A DNA stretch of 64,000 bases, taken from NCBI GenBank assembly GCA_017745175.1, contig JAGHZY010000001.1:65556-129555 (forward strand), read 5' to 3'. Made by a program: the position numbers and the translations under genes. This stretch comes from Sphingopyxis sp. (GTDB lineage: Bacteria > Pseudomonadota > Alphaproteobacteria > Sphingomonadales > Sphingomonadaceae). Below, one piece after another: positions 18,481 through 27,487 of the stretch. The notes beneath the pieces are model-generated. The model ran no database searches. It was not told the DNA's origin and saw nothing but the letters and a program-made list of their open reading frames with translations. Position 1 is the first letter of the stretch. Each line of letters opens with the position of its first letter.

Positions 18481-19647
18481 ATGCAGAACGACCCGCGACC
18501 GACCTTTCCGACCGACCATAACGCGCCGGCCGAATGGGAAGTGCTCAACGCGCTGATCGGCGAAATCTATGATTCGGTACTCCATCCCGAAAGCTGGAAC
18601 GAAACCCTCGCGCGCATCACCGGGGCGCTCTGCCCGCTGAGCTGGGAAGCCGCCTTCATCCTCTGGGAAAGCAGCAATCCGCCGAGCGCGCGCTTCGTTG
18701 CCGCAACCGGCCTCGCCGCAGGCATCCAGGAAATCTACACGGCGGTCTACGCAGGCCACCACGCCTGGTCGCGCAAGTTCCAGCGCTATGGCAACGGCAC
18801 CGTCGTCGACAGCTTCGACATCATGACGCGCGAGGAATTCTACGAGACCGAATTCTTCCGCAATTTCCTGAAACCCTATGGCATCGACCGGCTCGTCGGC
18901 GTGCTGCTCGACCGCCGCGACGGCGACCGGCTCGGGCTGATGCTCCCCGGCCCCGGCGACCGCAACGTCGAGCGGCTGAAGCGCGGGCTGCGCGTGCTCG
19001 CCCCGCATATCCAGCGCGCGATGCGGATCAGCGACCGCATCGCGACGCTCGACCTTGCCGCAGGCGCCGCGCGCGCCGCCGCCGATGCGGCTCCCTTCGC
19101 GATCTTCAGCCTTGACGACCAGCTGAACATCCTCGCCGCCAACGCGCGCGCCGCGCGCTACGCGCGTGCGGGCTTTATCCGCACCACGCAGGACCGCTTC
19201 GCCTTCGCCCATCCCGCGAGCCAGAAGCGGCTGCTCGACCTTGTCAAAAGCCCCGATCCGGCGGGCCTCGCCTTCCAGACGGTCGGCACTTCGGGCAAGG
19301 AATGCCCCGTACTCGTCGCACGCGTTACACGCCAGTCGGCGCAGCAACTCGGCGGCGTCCGCCTCGGCGCCTCGCTGATCGTCACGCTCGGCAGCGCGCC
19401 GGGGGAAACGCCGGTCGTCGAAATCGACCGCGTCGCGCAATGGTTCGGCCTGACGCCGGCCGAGGCGCGCCTCGCGGTCGCGCTCGCGCGCGGCGACACG
19501 CTGCAGGATTATGCCGCGCTCCGCGCCGTCAGCCTCAACGCCGTGCGCTTCCTGCTCAAAGGCATTTTCCGCAAGACAGGCGCATCGAGCCAGGCGCAGC
19601 TCGTCGCGCTGCTCGCGCGCCTTCCGGCCCCCGCAAACGAAAGCTAG
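18481..19647 (+). CDS. LuxR-type helix-turn-helix transcriptional regulator
   Basis: The 388-residue protein carries a C-terminal LuxR-like HTH (about residues 320-380: FGLTPAEARLAVALARGDTL then VSLNAVRFLLKGIFRKTGA). The long N-terminal part looks like a PAS/GAF-type sensor (LNALIGEIYDSVLHPESWNE; AIFSLDDQLNILAANARA). No receiver domain or phospho-acceptor Asp is evident. The ATG follows GGGGGAAG. It stands alone between the candidate RNA and the convergent SPOR operon. The signal sensed is unknown. Confidence 0.8.
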   Translation: MQNDPRPTFPTDHNAPAEWEVLNALIGEIYDSVLHPESWNETLARITGALCPLSWEAAFILWESSNPPSARFVAATGLAAGIQEIYTAVYAGHHAWSRKFQRYGNGTVVDSFDIMTREEFYETEFFRNFLKPYGIDRLVGVLLDRRDGDRLGLMLPGPGDRNVERLKRGLRVLAPHIQRAMRISDRIATLDLAAGAARAAADAAPFAIFSLDDQLNILAANARAARYARAGFIRTTQDRFAFAHPASQKRLLDLVKSPDPAGLAFQTVGTSGKECPVLVARVTRQSAQQLGGVRLGASLIVTLGSAPGETPVVEIDRVAQWFGLTPAEARLAVALARGDTLQDYAALRAVSLNAVRFLLKGIFRKTGASSQAQLVALLARLPAPANES

Positions 19648-19752
19648 GCCGGCCAACGAGAATGTTCTCGTCTGCGATCCCTGCGCCTCGGCGCTAACAT
19701 GGAATGGTCTGGTGGCAACACCGGACCGAATTCCCCATCGCCCCGAAAACAG

Positions 19753-19782
19753 AGAGGCGCGGCCTCGCGGCCACGCCCCTCC
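19753..19782. terminator. Possible bidirectional terminator between convergent genes
   Basis: An imperfect hairpin (agaggcgcggcc / ggccacgcccct, 10 of 12 pairs, 4-base loop) sits between the LuxR-type gene and the convergent SPOR gene. There is no clear T run on the plus strand. Confidence 0.4.
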
Positions 19783-19805
19783 CCCCTTGTTCCAGAAAAT
19801 CCGGT

Positions 19806-21191
19806 TTAGCGCGCGGCGAGCCGCACCGGGTCCGCCTTCGACGCCCACTGGATCGTCTCGCCGCCCATCGTGCGGACGAAACAGGTCTGACCCTGCGCCT
19901 TCAGCTGGCTGCAGAGGCTCGTCGCGTCGGCGCGCGACGCGAGGCCGTTGACCGTCAGGCGATAGAAAGTACGGCCATTCACCGTCGCGGCATGGCTCGA
20001 CGCGGGGAAGCTGGCGAGAAGGCCGTTGCGCTTCTGGAGCGCGCTCCATTTTTCCTTGGCAATGCCGAGGCTGTTATAGGCGCCGAGCTGGACCGCCCAG
20101 CCCGCCGGCTTCTTCGCATCGAAACCCATCGCCTTCGGGATCAGCACGGTCGCGAGTTCGAGCGCATGGTTCTGCGCGGGACGGACTCGTCCCTCGCCCT
20201 CCATGCGCGGGGCGGCGCGATAGGGTGCGGCATCGGCCAGGATCACCTCGCCCGCGGGCTTCGGTTGCGGCAATTCGGTTACCGGTACGACGCCGTCGGC
20301 GTCGCGAACCGGCATCGGCAGTTCGACGCTGCGGATCGCACTGCCCGCGTCAGCGAGGACCGGCGGCGGCGCATAGTCGGCGACCGGCGCGGGATCGACG
20401 CTTGCCAGCTGCGCTGCGGGCTCGCCCGCGGCCATTTGCGTGTCGCTGAAATTGCCGAGCGCGAGCCGGACCGGCATGCCGGCGTCCTGCTGCACGGCCG
20501 TGCCGATCAGGCTTGCGACGCGCACCTGCGCGTTCGGCTGTTCGGCGAGCTGCGACCATTCGGCCATCCGCGCTTCGAGCTTGGCGGGCGACAGATCCTG
20601 CGATGCGATCATCCGCGCCTGCGCCCAACGATCCGACAGCGCGAGCGCGAGCGCAAAATTCTGCCGCGTCCGCGCGTCGGCGTCCTTGGCGCGCGCGGCT
20701 TCGTTCAGCACGTAGATCGAGCCTTCGGCATCGCCCGCCAGCGCGAGCGCCAGTCCGAGATCGGACGCCGGCACGGTATCGCGATGCTCGGACAGCAGCG
20801 CGATCGCCTCGCGGTTCTTGCCCTGCGCGATCTCGGCAAGCGCGAGCGACAGAATCGTATGATTGTCGGCCACGCCAAGCTCCATCGCTTCGCCGAGCGC
20901 CGATGCCGCCGAGGCGAAACGCCCGCTATTGAGATAGGCCTGCCCCAACAGCGCACGATAGCCCGCGTCGCGCGGGCTGCCCGCCACCGCCGCTTCGGCA
21001 AGGCTGACCGCCCTGCCCGGCTTCCCGGCATCGAGCGCGACGCGCGCCTGATCGGCCGACTTGGCGGCCACGACGGGCACGCCGGCGGCGCGCGACGGCG
21101 CTTCGGCCATCTTGCCCATGCCGCTGCACCCCGTGGCCACGCCCAGAACAAAACCCGAAACGGCGAGATTTTTCAGCATCTTGCGGTTCAT
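19806..21191 (-). CDS. TPR and SPOR-domain lipoprotein
   Basis: The 461-residue protein has a lipoprotein signal (FVLGVATGC, lipid Cys22), tetratricopeptide-like helices at about 45-200 (GYRALLGQAYLNSGRFASAASALGEA is typical), a disordered Pro/Ala linker, and a SPOR domain at about 365-450 (GWAVQLGAYNSLGIAKEKW ... GRTFYRLTVNGLASRADATSLC). SPOR domains bind denuded peptidoglycan at division sites. The ATG follows GGGGGGA. It is the last gene of an operon with an RHH-like protein and a ParA ATPase. Confidence 0.85.
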   Translation of the reverse strand: MNRKMLKNLAVSGFVLGVATGCSGMGKMAEAPSRAAGVPVVAAKSADQARVALDAGKPGRAVSLAEAAVAGSPRDAGYRALLGQAYLNSGRFASAASALGEAMELGVADNHTILSLALAEIAQGKNREAIALLSEHRDTVPASDLGLALALAGDAEGSIYVLNEAARAKDADARTRQNFALALALSDRWAQARMIASQDLSPAKLEARMAEWSQLAEQPNAQVRVASLIGTAVQQDAGMPVRLALGNFSDTQMAAGEPAAQLASVDPAPVADYAPPPVLADAGSAIRSVELPMPVRDADGVVPVTELPQPKPAGEVILADAAPYRAAPRMEGEGRVRPAQNHALELATVLIPKAMGFDAKKPAGWAVQLGAYNSLGIAKEKWSALQKRNGLLASFPASSHAATVNGRTFYRLTVNGLASRADATSLCSQLKAQGQTCFVRTMGGETIQWASKADPVRLAAR

Positions 21192-21211
21192 GACAGGTCC
21201 CCCCTATGTCG

Positions 21212-21895
21212 TCAGCGCTGTCCGCGCACCGGACGCGCGGCGGGCAAGCGGCTCGCCATCGCGTCGATTTCGGGCAGCGAAGACAGATATTCGTCGAGCA
21301 GGTCGGTCAGGATCACCTGCGACGAGCGGTTCGTCACCGCGCTCGCGAGACGCAGGCGCAGATGGCGCTCGGCGTCGAGGCGCAGCGTGAAGGCCGCCTT
21401 TTCGCGGGCGCGCAGCGTCCGCGGCGCCCTTTCTTTCTTCGGAGCGGGCGCCGGACGCGCCTCGACCTTGCGCGCCACCGCGGCGACGCGCTCGATCAGC
21501 GATTCCTGCTGGCGCACGACCTCGGGAACTTCGGCCTCGAACGGCTCGACACCATAATCGTCTGCCGATGCGGCAAATTCGCCGGCATATTCGCCCGAAA
21601 ATTCCTGCGCCGGTTCGAGATGCGCGCTATCGTCGACCGCATGTTCGGCCTCGACATTATGCGCCAGCACCGATCCGGTGAGCAGCGGCTTGAGGTCGAG
21701 CATCCGCGCGGGCTCGGCCGTCTGGTCGGGATCGACATCATAGCCCATGTCGTTCCAGCCAAGGTCGTCATAGCCCATGCTGTTCAGCGGCGCGGGGCCG
21801 CTGCCGAGCGGCTGGCGCCGCATTGCAGGGCGTGCCCCGCCCTTGCGGGCCAGAAGTCCGGCGCTCAGCGATGCGAGGGGTTTCGGTTCGCCCAT
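21212..21895 (-). CDS. Possible RHH-type partner protein of the adjacent ParA
   Basis: The 226-residue protein has a long low-complexity acidic N-terminus with two near-copies of MGYDD/DMGYD, and a conserved C-terminal part from residue 164: EKAAFTLRLDAERHLRLRLAS, then TNRSSQVILTDLLDEYL. This looks like a ribbon-helix-helix fold, one strand followed by two helices. RHH proteins are common partners of ParA ATPases. The ATG at 21895 follows GGGAGGGACGGGA and lies 17 bases after parA. The RHH call is my reading of the pattern, not a match to a named family. Confidence 0.6.
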   Translation of the reverse strand: MGEPKPLASLSAGLLARKGGARPAMRRQPLGSGPAPLNSMGYDDLGWNDMGYDVDPDQTAEPARMLDLKPLLTGSVLAHNVEAEHAVDDSAHLEPAQEFSGEYAGEFAASADDYGVEPFEAEVPEVVRQQESLIERVAAVARKVEARPAPAPKKERAPRTLRAREKAAFTLRLDAERHLRLRLASAVTNRSSQVILTDLLDEYLSSLPEIDAMASRLPAARPVRGQR

Positions 21896-21912
21896 GGTTC
21901 CCGTCCCTCCCG

Positions 21913-22635
21913 TCACTGGCCAGCGATGCGGCGGCCGAAGCCACCACCCATCGGGCGAACCGCGCCATAATTGCCCTGTGTCGGAAGCGGCGCGGCAAAT
22001 ACGGTCCGGCGGAAATTCTTTTCGAGGCGGTCGTTCATATAGGTCCACAGCTGGCGGATCTCGTCGGCCGAGCGTCCGTTGGGGTCAACTTCCATCACCG
22101 TGCGGCCGTCGATCATCGATGCGGCATAGTCGGTGCGGTGGTGCAGCGTGACCGGGGCGACCGTGCCGTGCTGCGACAGCGCGACCGCGGCCTCGCTGGT
22201 GATCTTCGCCTTCGGGGTCGCGGCGTTGACGACGAACACCAGCGGCTTGCCCGCGCGTTCGCAAAGGTCGACGGTGGCGCCGACCGCGCGCAAATCATGG
22301 GGGCTGGGACGCGTCGGAACGACGATCAGTTCGGAGACCGAAATCACGCTCTGGATCGCCATGGTAATCGCGGGCGGCGTGTCGATGACTGCGAGCTTGA
22401 AGCCCTGCTGGCGCAGGATTTCAAGGTCGGAAGCCAGCCGGGCGACCGTCGTCTGCGCGAATGCCGGAAGGTCGGTTTCGCGCTCGTTCCACCAGTCGGC
22501 GAGCGAGCCCTGCGGATCGATGTCGATGAGGACGACCGGGCCTGCACCTGCCAGCTGCGCCTGCACCGCGAGGTGCCCGGACAGCGTCGTCTTGCCCGAC
22601 CCGCCTTTCTGTGAAGCCAATGCCAATACGCGCAC
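21913..22635 (-). CDS. ParA-family ATPase
   Basis: The 240-residue deviant-Walker ATPase has KGGSGKTT at residues 10-17, DIDPQGSLADW as switch I/Walker A' and a Walker B-like VIDTPP. ParA-type proteins bind nucleoid DNA in the ATP form and position plasmids, chemoreceptors or other cargo. The GTG at 22635 follows GAGGGGG with 7-base spacing and is preferred over an ATG 24 bases upstream. Its operon has a possible RHH protein and a SPOR lipoprotein but no ParB or replication gene, so it is an orphan positioning ATPase rather than a plasmid partition system. Confidence 0.85.
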   Translation of the reverse strand: MRVLALASQKGGSGKTTLSGHLAVQAQLAGAGPVVLIDIDPQGSLADWWNERETDLPAFAQTTVARLASDLEILRQQGFKLAVIDTPPAITMAIQSVISVSELIVVPTRPSPHDLRAVGATVDLCERAGKPLVFVVNAATPKAKITSEAAVALSQHGTVAPVTLHHRTDYAASMIDGRTVMEVDPNGRSADEIRQLWTYMNDRLEKNFRRTVFAAPLPTQGNYGAVRPMGGGFGRRIAGQ

Positions 22636-22905
22636 TGCGTTACCCCCTCGGAAATCCAATAATTCGGCGAAGGGATGCCATGCGGGGCGCTAAAATTGGG
22701 TTAACGATGGTAAAATGAGGGTGAACGACTTCCTCGCACTTATGGTAAACAAGGGCTCAAGACCGACCTGTCCCGAAACGGATCAGGTTTCGAACGTCCG
22801 CTTTTGTCGCTAACGCCGTGTTAGCCAATTGGCGCTATAGGTTTCGCGGGGACTGCAGTCGCGGGGTTTACGGACCCGGGCCGGCGCAAGTCATTGGAGA
22901 ACAAG

Positions 22906-24102
22906 ATGCGCTCATTCCGCACCGCCACCCTGCTGGCCTTGCCGTTCGTCCTGGCATCGACGCTGGCGGCGCCCGCCCGTGCCGACGTCAAGGATGGCGT
23001 CGACGCATGGCAGGCGGGCAATTACCAGGCGGCGGTCGCCGAATGGCGCCCGCTCGCCATCGCCGGCGACGCCGATGCGCAGTTCAACCTGGGCCAGGCG
23101 TACAAGCTCGGCCGCGGCGTCCCCGCCGATCTCGCGCAGGCCGAAGCCTGGTATCGCCGCGCGGCGAAGCAGGGGCATCTGCAGGCGGAGGACAATCTCG
23201 GCCTCGTGCTCTTCACCGCGAACCGTCGCGAAGAGGCCATGCCCTTCATCCTCGCCTCGGCGGCGCGCGGCGAACCGCGCGCGCAATATGTGCTCGGCAC
23301 CGCGCACTTCAACGGCGATCTTGCCAAACAGGACTGGCCGCGCGCCTATGCCCTTACCAAACGCGCGAGCGACGCCGGGCTCGGCATCGCCTCGGCGCGC
23401 CTCGCCCAGCTCGACAGTCTGATCCCGCTCGACCAGCGCCAGCGCGGCCTCGCCATGTTGCCCGAGATCGAGCGTGGCGAACAACAGGCGCGCCTCGCCG
23501 CCGTGAACGCCGCCGCGCCGCCGGCGCCCAAGCCCGCGCCCGCTTCGCCCGTGAAAGTCGCCAGCCTCCCCGCCTCGGCACCGGGCACCAGCTACACCCC
23601 GCCGCCCGTGATCGGCGCACCCGCCGCCAAGCCCGCGTCCGCACCGATCCGCAGCATCGCCGTGCCGCCGTCGCCCGCGGCCAGTGCAGCCGTAGCAGCA
23701 GCCACCGAAGCCACCGCCGAAGCCGTCGCCGCAACCGGCCAGCCCGGCACCACTTACGCGCCTCCGCCGGCCAGCGGCAAACTGCCACCGAAGCCCGAAC
23801 CCGCGAAGGCCGCACCCGCAAAACCCGCCGCAACTCCCGCGCCGGTTCGCGTCCATAGCGGCGGCGCTGCCAGCCCGTGGCGCGCGCAGCTCGGCGCCTT
23901 CGGGGTCGAGACCAACGCGCGCAATCTCTGGACGGCGCTCGAAAAGAAGAATCCGGCCTTCGCCGATCGCCAGCCCTATCTGGTCAAGAGCGGCAAACTC
24001 ACCCGCCTCCAGGCCGGCGGCTTCGCGAACCGGGGCGAGGCCGAAAGCTTTTGCACCGCCGTACGCAAGGGCGGTCAATCCTGTCTGGTGGTCGACAAAT
24101 AG
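22906..24102 (+). CDS. Sel1-repeat and SPOR-domain exported protein
   Basis: The 398-residue product has a signal peptide (LLALPFVLASTLAAPARA), Sel1-like repeats at about 28-170 (DADAQFNLGQAYKLGRGVPAD, then AEAWYRRAAKQGHLQAEDNLG), a Pro/Ala-rich linker and a C-terminal SPOR domain (SPWRAQLGAFGVETNARNLW). The ATG at 22906 follows GGAG with a 6-base gap. It is divergent from the ParA operon that ends in another SPOR protein, and the two may act at the same peptidoglycan site. Confidence 0.85.
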   Translation: MRSFRTATLLALPFVLASTLAAPARADVKDGVDAWQAGNYQAAVAEWRPLAIAGDADAQFNLGQAYKLGRGVPADLAQAEAWYRRAAKQGHLQAEDNLGLVLFTANRREEAMPFILASAARGEPRAQYVLGTAHFNGDLAKQDWPRAYALTKRASDAGLGIASARLAQLDSLIPLDQRQRGLAMLPEIERGEQQARLAAVNAAAPPAPKPAPASPVKVASLPASAPGTSYTPPPVIGAPAAKPASAPIRSIAVPPSPAASAAVAAATEATAEAVAATGQPGTTYAPPPASGKLPPKPEPAKAAPAKPAATPAPVRVHSGGAASPWRAQLGAFGVETNARNLWTALEKKNPAFADRQPYLVKSGKLTRLQAGGFANRGEAESFCTAVRKGGQSCLVVDK

Positions 24103-24112
24103 GCGGGCGCGC

Positions 24113-25222
24113 TCAATCGGTGGCCGGCGGCTCGTCCTCTTCGGCCGCCGGATCGTCGACGGGCATCATGAACTTCACCGTTTCGACGCACCCCGACGCA
24201 CCCTGCGCCGAGGGTGCAACGCGACCACGGCGGACGATGATCATCGCCTGATCGCCGAAATCGGTCGATGGCTGCGCTTCGAGCACCCTCACATTGCCGA
24301 CTTCACCCCATGGTGCGGTATCGAAAGCGACAATCGCCCATCCCTCGATCGCGCGTTTGCGGTAAGCGGGCGGATAATAGGTGGCGGGGCGCGTCGCCCA
24401 TTCAACCCTGGCAGGGCAGACCGCATTCGCCGGGCGCATCTGCTCTTCGGCAGGTTTCCCGGGCGCGGCGAGCTTCCCCGCCGACCGCCAATAGGGATAT
24501 AGACAGCCCGTCCGCGCTCCGCCGGTAAAGCGCGAAGCACGGATCGCCTCGATCGCAGCCGCGTCGAGTTCGTCATTCCCCGTACCCTCGGCGATCCGCA
24601 CATTGACCGGACGCCCCGTGGCGTCGGTGTCATAGCCGACGAGCGACCAATCGCGCGCGCCGGGCGTCGCCTTCAGCTTCAGGAATTCGGGATGCCCGCT
24701 CAGCAGCGCCGTCGGCCTCGGCTTGTCGCGGCAATTGCCGACGGTGCCGATACGGTCCCATCCTTCCTTCGCCAGTTTCGGCCCGGTCGGGTTGATCGAA
24801 TAGGCGATCACATCGATGAGCGGGGCGTCCGACAGCCGGTCGAATTGCGGCGCATATTCGATCAGGCAATTTTCGCGCTTTGCGCCGGCGGCGAAGCGGC
24901 TCGCCGCCAGCGATGGACCGATATCCTGGCCAACCGCCGAAAACTCGCGCGCATCGCGTGCAATCGAATGCGTCCGACCCGCCGCGTCGATCGCGAAACG
25001 ATAGGACATGGCCCTGACCCGTTGCGGATCGACGAATGCGATATCGACCGCCGGACGGAGCGCCGCTTCCGCGATTGCCACCCCGTCGCAACGTACCTCT
25101 CCGGGATTCCACGCCACCATCTGTTGCGGCGATGGTCGTTCATCTCCGGAGACGGAAACCACCGGCGGCGGCGGCACGGTCAAAACAGGCAGGACGAAAA
25201 AGAGCAATGCCGCGTTCAACAT
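24113..25222 (-). CDS. Periplasmic protein with TonB-C-terminal-like repeats
   Basis: The 369-residue protein has a signal sequence (LNAALLFFVLPVLTVP). It contains up to three segments resembling the TonB C-terminal fold: MSYRFAIDAAGRTHSI...LAASRF, LVGYDTDATGRPVNVRIAEG...LDAAAIEAIRASRF and WAIVAFDTAPWGEVGNVRVLEA. The middle one is the most convincing. There is no N-terminal TonB-type Pro-rich box with its own membrane anchor beyond the signal. A role in outer-membrane energy transduction is possible but unproven. Confidence 0.6.
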   Translation of the reverse strand: MLNAALLFFVLPVLTVPPPPVVSVSGDERPSPQQMVAWNPGEVRCDGVAIAEAALRPAVDIAFVDPQRVRAMSYRFAIDAAGRTHSIARDAREFSAVGQDIGPSLAASRFAAGAKRENCLIEYAPQFDRLSDAPLIDVIAYSINPTGPKLAKEGWDRIGTVGNCRDKPRPTALLSGHPEFLKLKATPGARDWSLVGYDTDATGRPVNVRIAEGTGNDELDAAAIEAIRASRFTGGARTGCLYPYWRSAGKLAAPGKPAEEQMRPANAVCPARVEWATRPATYYPPAYRKRAIEGWAIVAFDTAPWGEVGNVRVLEAQPSTDFGDQAMIIVRRGRVAPSAQGASGCVETVKFMMPVDDPAAEEDEPPATD

Positions 25223-25300
25223 GATCGAGCCCCCGCAATATCAAGGTCAGACTAGCGCGATTGCGGGGGCTTACAAGATTGAAAAGCAACGATTTGAAAG

Positions 25301-26218
25301 CTACTTCACCCCAGCCTTCTCGTCGGCGAGCCGCTTTGCGAGCAATTTGCGCGAGCGTTCGGCATAGGCACGGCACGCCCCCGGCCTGTCGCTATACCGT
25401 CCCGGCCCCGCATTGTCGGGGTGCGCCGAGATCAGCACGTCGCAGGGCATCGCGTCCATCTTGCGATAGCTTTCATCAAAGCCTTTGACGAACGGCGCGC
25501 CGGCCTTCGACGTGAAACGATAGCCCTCGGCCGACACCGGGTTCAGGCTCGCCGCGAAAACGATCGTCTTGCACGCCTCGCCCTCGCACGCCTGCCAGCG
25601 CCAGCTCATGCTGCCCATTGTGTGCCCGGGCGTCGCGATCGCGGTAATCGCCGTCTTGCCGAACCTTAGCACTTCACCGTCGCGCACGACGCGCAGGCGG
25701 GTGACCGCGGGCCAGCTTCCGCCATAGGCAAGCTGCGGATCGTCCGCGGCGTGCCGCCCCGCGCGCAAGCCCTCGGCCCCGCGCCGGCTTGCCACCACCG
25801 TCGCGCCGGTGTCGCGCGCCAGCGCCGCCAGCCCGCCGGCATGGTCGAAATGCGGCTCGGTGCTCAGAATAAATTTGATGTCTCGGGGATCGAATCCGAG
25901 CTTGCGGACATTGGCAAGGATCGCCGGCGCTCCCTGCGGCAGCGCACCGTCGACCAGCACCAGCCCGGCACCCGTATCGATCAGCGCCACGCTCATCCCG
26001 CCAAAGCCGACGAGGTAGCTCGTCCCGAAAATCTTCTCGGGGTCGGCTGGCGCGAGCCATTCGGCGGCACGCGAAGCCGCAATCGGCCGCGTCAGCGGAT
26101 CATCGCTGTCCGGCGCAGCCTCGCTTGCAACGACCTCCGCATTCGTCTCTCCGACGATCGGCAGCAGCATATTGTTCACACCCGCCAGCCAGGCGGCGAT
26201 GGTCATCATGGCAATCAT
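25301..26218 (-). CDS. Subclass B3-like metallo-beta-lactamase with Glu in the first metal-ligand position
   Basis: The 305-residue protein has an N-terminal export signal and the metallo-beta-lactamase fold. The B3 metal motif HxHxDH reads E121-P-H123-F-D125-H126, followed by H199 (ATPGHTMGS) and H266 (ISAHPDNAG). All ligands are kept except the first His, which is Glu. Variants with Glu or Gln there are known in the B3 group. Overall it fits a B3 lactamase (GTSYLVGFGGMSVALIDTG, then GSMSW). Zinc hydrolysis of beta-lactams is likely but not proven. The ATG follows GGGAAGGGAG. Confidence 0.85.
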   Translation of the reverse strand: MIAMMTIAAWLAGVNNMLLPIVGETNAEVVASEAAPDSDDPLTRPIAASRAAEWLAPADPEKIFGTSYLVGFGGMSVALIDTGAGLVLVDGALPQGAPAILANVRKLGFDPRDIKFILSTEPHFDHAGGLAALARDTGATVVASRRGAEGLRAGRHAADDPQLAYGGSWPAVTRLRVVRDGEVLRFGKTAITAIATPGHTMGSMSWRWQACEGEACKTIVFAASLNPVSAEGYRFTSKAGAPFVKGFDESYRKMDAMPCDVLISAHPDNAGPGRYSDRPGACRAYAERSRKLLAKRLADEKAGVK

Positions 26219-26288
26219 CTTCGTCTCCCTTCCCGGCGGAAATGCCAATCCGTCAGCCCGGCGACAAAGCATCATTTCTCGACAAAGC

Positions 26289-26305
26289 CATGAGAATTTC
26301 TCATG
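26289..26305. promoter_or_regulatory. Perfect palindrome upstream of the metallo-beta-lactamase gene
   Basis: CATGAGAATTTCTCATG is a perfect 8-bp inverted repeat around a central T, 71 bases upstream of the lactamase start and inside its 5' region. It has the look of a dimeric regulator operator (LysR or AraC type). No LysR gene is near; the closest regulator is the AraC gene that ends at 26406. Confidence 0.45.
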
Positions 26306-26405
26306 CTTCTCCGCAGCCTCGTCGCCCGACCGCTCGCCGACGACACGATTTTGCCGTGAAGAGAATAGCGGGCTGGAGCGGGCCGGCCCCGTGCAACGGG
26401 GAAGC

Positions 26406-27311
26406 TCAGACGGCGGCGATCGTCATCGCCATGCCGCGCAGCCGTTCGGCATCGCGCGACGGCGGCAGACCGAAGGCGCGGGCGTATTCGCGGCTGAACT
26501 GCGACGCGCTTTCATAGCCGACCGAATAGGCTGCGCGGCTCGCCCCCGCACCGCCCGCGAGCAGGCGGCGCGCGGCGTGCAGCCGCAGGGCCTTCTGGAA
26601 CTGCAGCGGGCTCATCGCGGTCGCCGCCTTGAAATGCCGATGGAAGGAGGCCGTGCTCATCCCCGCGATCCCGGCCAGCGTCGCGGTCGGCAGCATCGTG
26701 TCGAAATGCTCGTGCATCCACTGGATCGCGCGCCGCACTCGCGACAACCGGCTGCCCTCCTGCGCAATCGCGCAGAGCTGCGCACCGAGTGGCCCCTGCA
26801 GCAGGCGATAGAGAATCTCGCGCTCGCGCATCGGCGCGAGCATCGCGACATCGCCCGGGCGGTCGAGCAGCGAGAGCAGCCCCGCCCACGCCTCGACCAG
26901 CTCCTCGGTCACCGAGGCGACGGCGAAGCCCGCAAGGTCGCCCGGCGGCGCATGACCGATCGCGTCGGCGTCCATGCCGGCGATCAGGTCGGCAAGCACC
27001 GCGCGGTCGATGCGCAGCGCCGCGGCCACATAGGGCCTGTCGGGGGTCGCCTCGACCACCCGGCCGACCGCGGGCAGGTCAAGCGAGGCGACGAAATAGC
27101 TCGACGCATCGTATCGCAGCGCCCGGTCGCCGATCACGACCTGCTTCGCTCCCTGCAGGATCAGGCAGGTCACGGGTTCATAGACGGTCGCAACCCCGCT
27201 GGTCGGCGCGCACTGCGTCGCGACGACCAGCCGCGGGACGGGCGTCTCATAATAGGGAGAAACCGCATGCCGCAGCACCTGCGCGCACATCGCATCGAGT
27301 CTGTCCTGCAT
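26406..27311 (-). CDS. AraC-family transcriptional regulator with AraC_N domain
   Basis: The 301-residue protein has an AraC_N-type sensor domain (PRLVVATQCAPTSGVATVYEPVTCLILQGAKQVVIGD) and two C-terminal HTH motifs (LPTATLAGIAGMSTASFHRHFKAATAMSPLQFQK and SVGYESASQFSREYARAFG). It is transcribed divergently from the SDR gene at 27488, which it probably controls. The ATG at 27311 starts the recognised domain. A long in-frame extension upstream is Pro/Gly-rich and lies in the intergenic space, so it was rejected. Confidence 0.85.
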   Translation of the reverse strand: MQDRLDAMCAQVLRHAVSPYYETPVPRLVVATQCAPTSGVATVYEPVTCLILQGAKQVVIGDRALRYDASSYFVASLDLPAVGRVVEATPDRPYVAAALRIDRAVLADLIAGMDADAIGHAPPGDLAGFAVASVTEELVEAWAGLLSLLDRPGDVAMLAPMREREILYRLLQGPLGAQLCAIAQEGSRLSRVRRAIQWMHEHFDTMLPTATLAGIAGMSTASFHRHFKAATAMSPLQFQKALRLHAARRLLAGGAGASRAAYSVGYESASQFSREYARAFGLPPSRDAERLRGMAMTIAAV

Positions 27312-27487
27312 GTCCCTCACATCGGTCTTCGCCAGTCCGCGCGCAAGGGATACGGCTAAGGCGACCGCTCCATTGACAGGAATAGGCAAGAAGATGCCAT
27401 GATCGGGCAGCGAGCCCGGGGACGGCCCGCCTATCTTGATGGCAGCAGGACCTTCCCCTCCGCCCTGCCCCATCCAAGGAGTGTTCC

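Noticed and set aside
19806..22635. Plasmid partition locus
   Set aside because: ParA is present but no ParB, parS array or replication gene accompanies it.
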